Shown: positions 53,787-61,208 of the stretch, piece after piece | Layout: every line of letters starts with the position of its first letter | How positions within the stretch are numbered: the stretch's first letter is position 1 | NCBI GenBank assembly: GCA_963811255.1 | Contig: CAWEQI010000005.1 | Location: forward strand, 1 to 64,000 | DNA length: 64,000 bases | From: Croceibacterium_B sp963811255 | GTDB taxonomy: Bacteria; Pseudomonadota; Alphaproteobacteria; Sphingomonadales; Sphingomonadaceae | Direction of reading: 5' to 3' | Translations under genes and position numbers: made by a program | The notes under the pieces: generated by a model | Database searches by the model: none | Told to the model about the DNA's origin: nothing | The model's input: only the letters and a program-made list of their open reading frames with translations

Positions 53787-53876
53787 CCGTTCGCCCTGAG
53801 CCTGTCGAAGGGCAGCTCTTCCTCGGGGCGCGGGGCGGAAGAAAAAGCGGTCCTTCGACAAGCTCAGGACGAACGG
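53787..53876. repeat. Inverted-repeat element, about 90 bp
   Basis: Arms of 25 bp (53787-53811 and 53852-53876) are complementary with two mismatches; the arm begins CCGTTCG and holds TGAG and TGTCGAAGG. This matches the widely dispersed GTTCGxCCTGAGC/GTCGAAGG repeat of sphingomonad and many other proteobacterial genomes. It separates two transcript blocks. Confidence 0.8.
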
Positions 53877-53883
53877 AGTTAAC

Positions 53884-55029
53884 ATGGCGAAGGTGTGGCA
53901 GGAGCGGCTCGACCGGCTGAAGACGGTGATCGAGGAGGACGTCGCCCGCGGCGACTATTATGGCATGGTGCTGCAGGTCGGGCGCGGCGGGGAGGTCGTG
54001 TTCGAGGAAGCGATCGGCGCGGCCGACGGCGAAGGCCACCGGCCGCTCAAGATCGACGACGTGTTCTCGATCTTCTCGGTGACCAAGGCGTTCACCAACG
54101 TGCTGGTGCTGAAGGCGATCGAGGAAGGCCGGTTCGCGCTGACCACCAAGGTCAGCGACATGCTGCCCGAGTTCACCGGCGCTCCGCGCGACCAGGCGAC
54201 CTATTATCACCTGCTGACCCACACCTCCGGCATGCCGGGCGTGTGGACGCCGAAGCCCGGCATGTTTCTCGACCGGCTCGACGACCTTTACGAGGCGGTC
54301 TGCCAGAACGTCCACGGCGACGTTCCGCCGGGCGAGCGGTGCGATTATTCGCCGCTGGTCAACCACGTGCTGATGGGGATGACACTGGTGCGGCACGACC
54401 CGAAAGGGCGCGATTACCGCACGATCCTGCACGAGGACCTGTTCGCGCCGCTCGGCATGGACTCGACCGCGATGGGCTTGCGCGAGGACCTGCGGCCGCG
54501 CCACGTCAAGCCCGACATGCGCGACGCGGTGCCGATCAAGCACCTCAGCCGCGACATGGAAGGCGACCACGCGCTGTTCGAATCCCCGCTGACCGAAAGC
54601 CCGCATGTCGGCTGCGCCAGCACCACCGGCGACCTCTACCGCTTCTGCGAGATGCTGCGCCGTGGCGGCGAACTCGACGGGGTGCGCATCCTCTCGCCAC
54701 GGATGCTCAGGCTCGCGCGGCAGAACCAGACCGGCGAGATGCCCAACGAGCTCTACAAGGCCGCGCACTTGCGCGCCGGCTGGGAAGTGGCGCCGGCCTA
54801 CATCGGTCTCGGCTTCAGTCTGCGCGGCACGGCAATCTGCCACCACCAGTTCGGCACCCTGACCACGCCCGAGACCTTCGGCAATTACGGCGCCGGCTCG
54901 ACCCTGATCTGGGTCGATCCCGAGCTCGACGTCAGCTTCGCCGCGTGCAGCGCCGGGGTGATGAAGAACACCGCCAATATCGAGCGCTTCCAGAAGCTGG
55001 GCGACCTCGTCGTCTCGGCGATGGTGTGA
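53884..55029 (+). CDS. Beta-lactamase-fold serine hydrolase (381 aa)
   Basis: Class C-type fold with FSIFSVTKAF (S65, K68), DYSPLVNH in the Tyr-x-Asn position, and a late IWVDPELDVSF. Paralogous in fold to 50484-51713 but not close in sequence. The next gene starts 2 nt later, so they are cotranscribed. Confidence 0.87.
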   Translation: MAKVWQERLDRLKTVIEEDVARGDYYGMVLQVGRGGEVVFEEAIGAADGEGHRPLKIDDVFSIFSVTKAFTNVLVLKAIEEGRFALTTKVSDMLPEFTGAPRDQATYYHLLTHTSGMPGVWTPKPGMFLDRLDDLYEAVCQNVHGDVPPGERCDYSPLVNHVLMGMTLVRHDPKGRDYRTILHEDLFAPLGMDSTAMGLREDLRPRHVKPDMRDAVPIKHLSRDMEGDHALFESPLTESPHVGCASTTGDLYRFCEMLRRGGELDGVRILSPRMLRLARQNQTGEMPNELYKAAHLRAGWEVAPAYIGLGFSLRGTAICHHQFGTLTTPETFGNYGAGSTLIWVDPELDVSFAACSAGVMKNTANIERFQKLGDLVVSAMV

Positions 55030-55031
55030 GC

Positions 55032-56594
55032 ATGGCCGACGCCGAAATTCTGGTCATCGGCTCGGGCCATAACGGGCTCGTCGCCGCGGCCTATCTCGCG
55101 GTGGCGGGGAAACGCGTGCTGGTGCTCGAGCGCAATCCCTGGTTCGGCGGCGGAGTCGTCACCCGCGAGCTGACCCGGCCAGGCTTCAAGCACGACCAGC
55201 ATTCGATGAGCCACATCTTCATCCAGGGCAATCCGTTGCTCCTGAACGACGATCTCGGGCTCAAGCGCAAGTACGGCCTTCAGTACGTCTTCCCCGAGGT
55301 GCCGATGATGAGCGTGTGGGAGGACGGAACCAGGCTGCCGCTGCATCGCGACCCTGCAAGGTCTGCCGAAGCGATCCGCAAGTTCTCTGCAAGAGATGCC
55401 GAGACCTTCCTCGCCATGAGCCGCCAGGCGGCCGAGTGGCTGCCGATGATCCAGGCCGGGCTCTATTCGCCGCCGATGCCCCTCGGCGCGCAGACCGCGA
55501 TGATGGACCAGTCGTCCGAGGGCCAGGAGATCATGCGCACGATGGGCATGAGCACCTTCGACCTGATGGAAGAGCTGTTCGAGCACGACAAGGTCAAGGC
55601 CCACTTCGGCCGGGTCGCGGGCGAGAACCTGGTCAGCCCGGACGAGAAGGCGACCGGGATCGGCGCTTACGTGTTCCTCGGCTTCCTCGAGAAGTTCGGC
55701 TTCGGCGTGCCGGTCGGCGGCTCGGGCAGCCTGACCGACACGTTGATCGCCTGCATCGAGGACCACGGCGGCGCGGTGCGGGCCAATTGCACCGTGCGCG
55801 AGGTCGAGACCGACGGCAGTCGCGCCACCGGCGTGGTACTCGACAGCGGCGAGCGCCTCAGCTGCGCCGACGGCGTGATCGGCGCGATCCACCCGCACCA
55901 CCTGCCCGAGATGGTCCCGGCGGTGCCGCCGGTGGTGGCGGCGCATGCCAGGCGCACGCACATCACGCCAGCCGCGTGCTTCACCGTCCACGCCGCGCTC
56001 GACGCACCGCTCAGGTTCAAGGCCGGCGATCTATCGGCGGTGATGTACGAGCTGATGCCCGCCGAGTACGAGGACATGCGCCGGGCGTTCGACGAGCTGC
56101 GCTACGGCGAGATGAGCCCCACGCCGCTGGTCGGCGTCGGCCAGTTGACCCAGCACGACCCGAGCCGTGCGCCCGAAGGCAAGGCGATCTTCCACGCGTG
56201 GGACTACGTGCCGTACGAGCGGCCCGACGGGCGCAGCTGGGACGAGGCGAAGGGCGAGTTCGCCGAAAAGGTGATCGCGCGGATGGGAAACTACATCGAT
56301 AATGTGCCCGACGTGATCCTCGACTATCATTGCGACAGCCCGGTGGACATGGAGCGCACCAGCCCGAGCTTCTTCCGCGGCGACCTGCATGGGATCGCCA
56401 CCACCACGTACCAGTCGGGCAGCCACCGGCCGACGCCCGAGCTGGGGCAGTACCGCGTGCCGGGAGTCGAGCGGCTCTATCTCGTCGGCCCGTTCCAGCA
56501 CCCCGGCGGCGGCGTGTTCGGCGCCGGACGGGCGACGGCGATGGTGGTGGCCGAGGACCTGGGGATCGATTTCGACGGGATTCGGGTGGGGTGA
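55032..56594 (+). CDS. CrtI-like FAD-dependent oxidoreductase (520 aa)
   Basis: Phytoene-desaturase-like flavoprotein: ILVIGSGHNGLVAAAYLAVAGK, GGGVVTRELTRPGF, GGSGSLTDTLI, and C-terminal LYLVGPFQHPGGGVFGAGRA. Such proteins desaturate or oxidise hydrophobic alicyclic or isoprenoid compounds. Operon with the hydrolase before it. Confidence 0.88.
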   Translation: MADAEILVIGSGHNGLVAAAYLAVAGKRVLVLERNPWFGGGVVTRELTRPGFKHDQHSMSHIFIQGNPLLLNDDLGLKRKYGLQYVFPEVPMMSVWEDGTRLPLHRDPARSAEAIRKFSARDAETFLAMSRQAAEWLPMIQAGLYSPPMPLGAQTAMMDQSSEGQEIMRTMGMSTFDLMEELFEHDKVKAHFGRVAGENLVSPDEKATGIGAYVFLGFLEKFGFGVPVGGSGSLTDTLIACIEDHGGAVRANCTVREVETDGSRATGVVLDSGERLSCADGVIGAIHPHHLPEMVPAVPPVVAAHARRTHITPAACFTVHAALDAPLRFKAGDLSAVMYELMPAEYEDMRRAFDELRYGEMSPTPLVGVGQLTQHDPSRAPEGKAIFHAWDYVPYERPDGRSWDEAKGEFAEKVIARMGNYIDNVPDVILDYHCDSPVDMERTSPSFFRGDLHGIATTTYQSGSHRPTPELGQYRVPGVERLYLVGPFQHPGGGVFGAGRATAMVVAEDLGIDFDGIRVG

Positions 56595-56613
56595 TCCCGC
56601 TCTGCTCCTCCCA

Positions 56614-56707
56614 CGTCATCCTGAAATCGTTTCAGGATCCATCGCGCTTCCCGGAGCGCTCGGTGCTGGACCGGAGAATGGACCCGGAAACAAGTTCGGG
56701 GATGACG
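56614..56707. repeat. Dispersed palindromic repeat (94 bp)
   Basis: Ends CGTCATC and GATGACG are inverted; inside is CCTGAAA-TCG-TTTCAGG and a GGACCCGGAAACAAGTTCGG segment. It resembles a repeat common between alphaproteobacterial genes. Confidence 0.75.
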
Positions 56708-56723
56708 ATGCAGGGGTGGTGAA

Positions 56724-56936
56724 GTGAAAATCTACGCCGCCGACAAATCGGAGCTGATGCAGGTCACCAAGGTCGAACGCCACGGCGACGACCTGGTGCT
56801 CAAGGGCAAGGTGTTCGGCACCATGCCGATGGCCGCCACCCTCACCCCAGAGGAAGCGCGCGCGTTCCGCAAGCTGCTGACGCCGAAGCTTGCCTGGTTC
56901 ATCCTCACCCTGCCGTTCCGCAAAGGGAGCAAATGA
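56724..56936 (+). CDS. Small conserved-looking protein in the catabolic operon (70 aa)
   Basis: GTG start (MKIYAADKSELMQVTKVERH), then LVLKGKVFGTMPMAATLTPE and a C-terminal hydrophobic segment AWFILTLPFRKG. Its stop overlaps the next ATG by 4 nt. Similar short proteins are recalled from sphingomonad catabolic clusters; function unknown. Confidence 0.7.
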   Translation: MKIYAADKSELMQVTKVERHGDDLVLKGKVFGTMPMAATLTPEEARAFRKLLTPKLAWFILTLPFRKGSK

Positions 56937-57721
56937 TGAAGCGCCATGAAGGCAAGACCATGCTGGTGACCGGCGCCGCTGGGGCGATTGGCTTCGCCAC
57001 CTCGCGCATTCTCGCCGAGGAAGGCGCGCGGGTGATGCTGGTCGATATCGCCGAGGACCGGCTGCACGCCCGCACCGACGAGCTGAAGGCCGCCGGGCGC
57101 GACGCCCACGCCTTCGTCGCCGACTGCGCCGACGAGCCTCAGGTGAAAGCCTATGTGAAAGCCGCAATAGAGGCGTTCGGGCACATCGACGGGTTCTTCA
57201 ACAACGCCGGCATCAAGGGCACGCTCGCCCCGACGCACGAGTATCCGGTCGAGGAGTTCGACCGCGTACTGCACGTCAACCTGCGCGGCATGTTCCTCGG
57301 CTTGCGCCACGCGCTGCCGCACATGGTCGAGCGCGGCCGGGGCGCGGTGGTCAACACCGCCAGCATCGGCTCCGAGCGCGGGCTCGCCGGCGCCTGCGCC
57401 TACAACGCCGCCAAGCACGGCGCGGTCGGCCTGACCCGCACCGCGGCGAGCGAAGTGGCGCAGAAGGGCGTGCGGGTGAACTGCGTCGAGCCCGGCGTAA
57501 TCGAGACCCCGCTGCTGGTCGGCATGCTCGAGCAGATGTTCGACTCCGTCGAGGCGGGCATGGCCAAGCTCGGCGAGGTCGCCACCCTCAACCGGGTCGG
57601 CCAGCCGGAGGAAGTGGGCCAGGTGGTCAGCTTCCTACTTTCGGACGAAGCGAGCTACGTGAACGGGGCCCGCTGGGAAGTCGACGGCGGCGCGCTGGCG
57701 ACGATCCGCAACGACCTGTGA
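56933..57721 (+). CDS. Short-chain dehydrogenase/reductase (262 aa)
   Basis: TGAAGAIGFATSRILAEEGA, the NAD-type D in LVDIAEDRL, NNAGIKG, NTASIGS, YNAAKHG and NGARWEVDGG. Coupled to the 70-residue gene. Likely a ring- or side-chain alcohol dehydrogenase. Confidence 0.88.
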   Translation: MMKRHEGKTMLVTGAAGAIGFATSRILAEEGARVMLVDIAEDRLHARTDELKAAGRDAHAFVADCADEPQVKAYVKAAIEAFGHIDGFFNNAGIKGTLAPTHEYPVEEFDRVLHVNLRGMFLGLRHALPHMVERGRGAVVNTASIGSERGLAGACAYNAAKHGAVGLTRTAASEVAQKGVRVNCVEPGVIETPLLVGMLEQMFDSVEAGMAKLGEVATLNRVGQPEEVGQVVSFLLSDEASYVNGARWEVDGGALATIRNDL

Positions 57722-57731
57722 GCACGGGTTT

Positions 57732-58655
57732 CTAAGGCTGGGGGGTCCCCGGCCTGATCGGCCATCCGCCCAGGTCCAGCTCCGGCGGGAACACCCGCAT
57801 GAAGGCCTGCACCATGTGGATCTGCCCGCCGTACACCTTGAACATTTCCCAGGCGGTGAGTCTGTCAGAGCCGGGGCCGCGGACGTTCCACGACAGCCGC
57901 ATGATGACGATTCCCGTGCGCTCGTCGACCACGATGTCGCGGACGGTGACCTTGCCGAGGCGTTCGAAGATAGCCAGCGACTGCTTGCCGATGTCCTCGC
58001 AGCCGGGGGCGAAGGTGCATCCGGGCCCCGCCATCAGCGCGCCGTTCTCCAGACGATAGGCGTCCTGGGCGAAAGGCGTGCCGATCGCGTCGAAGGTCTT
58101 GGCGTTGCTCAGGCCCCGTGGGTAGTACATCGCAATCCGGATGGCCTGCTCGCGGGTGGCGAGCTGGTCGGGCTTGGGGACGATGTTCATCGCTTCCGGC
58201 GGGGCGCCTTTCAGGCCGCTGAGGGCGAAGATCAGCCCATCCGCGCGGCTGCGCGTCGCCACCAGTTCGAGCTCGTCGATCCTCTCCTGATCGTCGAGCT
58301 TGATCCGCACCACCAGGATGATCGGCGCACCCGATTCCTCGACCAACGTGCCGGCGACCGCCTGCTCCGCGCGCGCGTCGAGCACGTCCTGGCGGTAGCC
58401 GCGCAGGCGGGTGACCGAACGCACGAGGCCGACCTTGTCGAGCGGCTTCGCAATCCCGTCCTCCGTCACCCGCAGGCTCGGGGACACCGCGAGGTGGCTC
58501 ACGTCGTGATTCTTGAGCGCGTAAAGCACCTCGGTGATCTTGCCGCGCAGGCACTCCCGGTCGCACGCCGGCGCCGCGACCGCCGGGGCCCCGGCTTGTG
58601 CGGCCAACGCGGCGAATGACGTCAGCAGCAGACACAACGCAAGAACGGCCTTCAT
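57732..58655 (-). CDS. Exported NTF2-like (DUF8021-type) protein A (307 aa)
   Basis: A signal peptide (LALCLLLTSFAALAAQA) precedes a Cys pair (CDRECLRG), then LYALKNHDVSHLAVSPSLRVTEDG, and a second half with YPRGLSNAKTFDAIGTPFAQ, GPGCTFAPGCEDIG and GGQIHMVQAFMRVFP. The plan resembles paired NTF2-like folds of secreted proteins annotated DUF8021. The next gene is a clear paralog in plan. Periplasmic; role unknown. Confidence 0.68.
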   Translation of the reverse strand: MKAVLALCLLLTSFAALAAQAGAPAVAAPACDRECLRGKITEVLYALKNHDVSHLAVSPSLRVTEDGIAKPLDKVGLVRSVTRLRGYRQDVLDARAEQAVAGTLVEESGAPIILVVRIKLDDQERIDELELVATRSRADGLIFALSGLKGAPPEAMNIVPKPDQLATREQAIRIAMYYPRGLSNAKTFDAIGTPFAQDAYRLENGALMAGPGCTFAPGCEDIGKQSLAIFERLGKVTVRDIVVDERTGIVIMRLSWNVRGPGSDRLTAWEMFKVYGGQIHMVQAFMRVFPPELDLGGWPIRPGTPQP

Positions 58656-58712
58656 CGACTCTCTCCCTGTTCGTCCCTTCGTCGGATCAGACCCTCACCG
58701 CGGGATCAATTG

Positions 58713-59684
58713 TCAATTGTCGCCCCACCCCGGCCCCATGTGGTAGGGCACGCCCACGCCGACCGCTTCGACCTGGCGGATGAGGCCGTTGTCGATCTTG
58801 AAGGATTCGGCGAGCAGAATCGAGCTGGGCTTGTTGAAGAAGCCGACGTCGACCTTGGTGCCGTTCGGCATGGTCAGGGTCTTCTTGCAGCCGCAGTGGT
58901 CGAACACGGCGAGCGAGAAGACTTCCTGACGCTCCTCGTCGATCACCGCGAAGCGGCGGTCATGCACCTTGGTCACCACGCCGTAGAGCCCGGTTTCGAA
59001 TTGCGCCTTGCAGCCCATGCCGCCGATATCGACCGGGCCCATCTTGACGATGCCGGGATTGTTAGTGGTGGCAGTGCCGTTCTCCAGCCGGTTGCAGTCG
59101 GGGGTGAACGGGTAATAGCCCTTGCCATCGTTGTTCTGGATGCCGTCGAAATAATAGTTGGCGACCTGGGCCAGCTCCTGGCGCGAAAGGTGTCGCGCGG
59201 TCGGGGCGTTCCACACCGGGTTGGGCACCTTCATCTTCTCGAGGTTGGCATAGCCGGCGTCGTTCCACGCCGGCCCGCCGCCGGTGCGATAAGTGATCAG
59301 CTCGATCTCGGAGATTTGGTTGACCTGCAGCTTGACCCGCATGCCGAGGACGAGGCCGTGGCCGTTCTCGTCCATCGTCGCGTAGACCCCGAACTGGCCG
59401 GTGGCGGGATCGGCGATGACGTGGCGATAGGCGCCGACCTTGTCGGCGGTCTGCCACAAGCCGTTGTCGAGAGCCATTTCCTGGCCGTTCTCGGTGTAGC
59501 GCACATCGGGCGCCAGCGGCAGGCTCTTGGCGTCGTGGTGGGCGAGCGCGGTCAGCACTTGGCCGGCGAGATCTTCCATGCACGCCCGCTCGCACGGCAG
59601 CTTGACCGTGCCGGCCGCCGCGGCGGGCGCGGCGAACGACAAGGCGGCGGCGGCCATGGCGGCGGTGGTCAGTCTGGTGAGCAT
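58713..59684 (-). CDS. Exported NTF2-like (DUF8021-type) protein B (323 aa)
   Basis: Signal peptide (MAAAALSFAAPAAAA), Cys pair CERACMEDLAG, LTALAHHDAKSLPLAPDVRY, then YFDGIQNNDGKGYYPFTPDCN, GPVDIGGMGCKAQFETGLYG and GLIRQVEAVGVGVPYHMGPGWG. Same domain plan as protein A, 57 nt upstream on the same strand, so the two are probably one transcript. Might be a periplasmic binding or ester-modifying enzyme; inference only. Confidence 0.7.
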   Translation of the reverse strand: MLTRLTTAAMAAAALSFAAPAAAAGTVKLPCERACMEDLAGQVLTALAHHDAKSLPLAPDVRYTENGQEMALDNGLWQTADKVGAYRHVIADPATGQFGVYATMDENGHGLVLGMRVKLQVNQISEIELITYRTGGGPAWNDAGYANLEKMKVPNPVWNAPTARHLSRQELAQVANYYFDGIQNNDGKGYYPFTPDCNRLENGTATTNNPGIVKMGPVDIGGMGCKAQFETGLYGVVTKVHDRRFAVIDEERQEVFSLAVFDHCGCKKTLTMPNGTKVDVGFFNKPSSILLAESFKIDNGLIRQVEAVGVGVPYHMGPGWGDN

Positions 59685-59699
59685 GGTTTCATTCCCCCT

Positions 59700-61115
59700 T
59701 CAATTCATCCGCCCTTCGGCGGCGTCCTCGGCATTGAGGCGTTCGACCTCCCGACGGAAGGGCTTGAGGCCCATCCAGTTGACCACCAGCGCCAGCGGCA
59801 TGAAGATCGCGTGCAGCAGCATCAGCGACCATTTGAGGTCCGCGGGCGAGGTGAACACGTAATCGGTCGTCAGCCCGGTGATCAGCGGTGCGAGGCCGAC
59901 GGCGACGACGGTGTAGATGAACAGGTACAGCGTCATCACCTGCCCGCGGATCTGGTTGGGGGTGATCGCCAGCATCACCGCGTTGAGCATCGGCCCGCTC
60001 ATCCCGAGCGTGAGGAAGGCGACCGCGTTGAAGGCCATCGACAGGCCTGCGGTGGGCATTACCGGCATCAGCACGGCGAACGGGATCGCCAGCAACCGGG
60101 TGTAGACGATCACGCGATAGGCCCCAGCGGGGTCGCCGCGGTTCTGGAACCATTCGGCCCACTTGGTGCCGAGGACCAGCCCGAGCGACATGACGGCGAG
60201 CGAAAGCACGCCCGAGATCATGCCGTATTCGGCCGGCGACCAGCCGTAGGTCCGTTGGAAGAAGGCCGCGCCCCACTGGCGGCTGCCGACGTCGAGCGAG
60301 CCGAGGGTGAGGCCGATGAACAAAGGCCCGAACACCGCAAAGTGCAGCCACAGGTAACGAACGGTGGTCATGAACCCGGCCTTGTCGGTCGCCAGCCGCA
60401 TGTTGCGCCGCGCCGGCTCCCTGATCGTCAGCAGCAGCAGCGAGACGAGCAGCCCCGGCAGACCGACGCCGATCAGCACCACCTGCCAGGGCTGCAGCGC
60501 GCCGACCAGCGGCAGGGTCGGCGCGCCCCAGTGCGCGACCAGCCAGATCACCACTCCGCCCGCCAGCAGGGACAGCCCGCCGCCCGCGACCGAACCGATC
60601 TGCATCACCGCGACCGCCCGCGGCAGCCGCTCGCGCGGGAAGCAGTCGGCGGTGATCGAATAGGCGGTGGGGCCGTTGAACGCCTCGCCCGCGCCGACGA
60701 AGAAGCGGGCGATGAACAGCTGGGTGAAGTTGGCGGCGAGGCCGGTGGCGGCGGTGGCCAGGCTCCACACGATCAGCCCGCCCATCATGATCCACTTGCG
60801 CGTCCAGCGGTCGATGTAGCGCGAGAACGGCACCGCCACGAACGCGTAGAACAGCGCCTGGGTCGGCCCAAGCAGCCAGCCGGCCTGGGTGTCGGTCAGC
60901 TGGAACTGCTCCTTGATCTGCTGGATCAGCAGGCCGAGGATGTTCTGGTCGAGCAGCGCGAACGTGGTGATGACGGCGAGGACGCCGACGGTGTACCACG
61001 CCTGGCGCGGCGGCGGGAACGCCTCGGTGTCGATCGGCACGGCGGAAGCGGCGCTGGCGCCGGAATCGAATGTCGGCGGCATCGCCAGCTCGCCGCCGCC
61101 TTCAACGCTCGCCAT
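59700..61115 (-). CDS. MFS transporter, spinster/anion-symporter-like (471 aa)
   Basis: Twelve helices. FALLDQNILGLLIQQIKEQFQL, VAVPFSRYIDRWTRKWIM and FFVGAGEAFNGPTAYSIT match spinster-like MFS exporters/importers frequent in sphingomonad catabolic loci. 15 nt upstream of exported protein B. Probable import of the substrate taken up by receptor 2. Confidence 0.87.
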   Translation of the reverse strand: MASVEGGGELAMPPTFDSGASAASAVPIDTEAFPPPRQAWYTVGVLAVITTFALLDQNILGLLIQQIKEQFQLTDTQAGWLLGPTQALFYAFVAVPFSRYIDRWTRKWIMMGGLIVWSLATAATGLAANFTQLFIARFFVGAGEAFNGPTAYSITADCFPRERLPRAVAVMQIGSVAGGGLSLLAGGVVIWLVAHWGAPTLPLVGALQPWQVVLIGVGLPGLLVSLLLLTIREPARRNMRLATDKAGFMTTVRYLWLHFAVFGPLFIGLTLGSLDVGSRQWGAAFFQRTYGWSPAEYGMISGVLSLAVMSLGLVLGTKWAEWFQNRGDPAGAYRVIVYTRLLAIPFAVLMPVMPTAGLSMAFNAVAFLTLGMSGPMLNAVMLAITPNQIRGQVMTLYLFIYTVVAVGLAPLITGLTTDYVFTSPADLKWSLMLLHAIFMPLALVVNWMGLKPFRREVERLNAEDAAEGRMN

Positions 61116-61208
61116 CTGCCACCCTTTCCTCTTCCTTCCCGATCAGTGTCTTACCGCAGCAGGGCGCCGGCGGCGAGCGGTGAAGGGGCGCCCGCCGCCG
61201 ACACCCGT

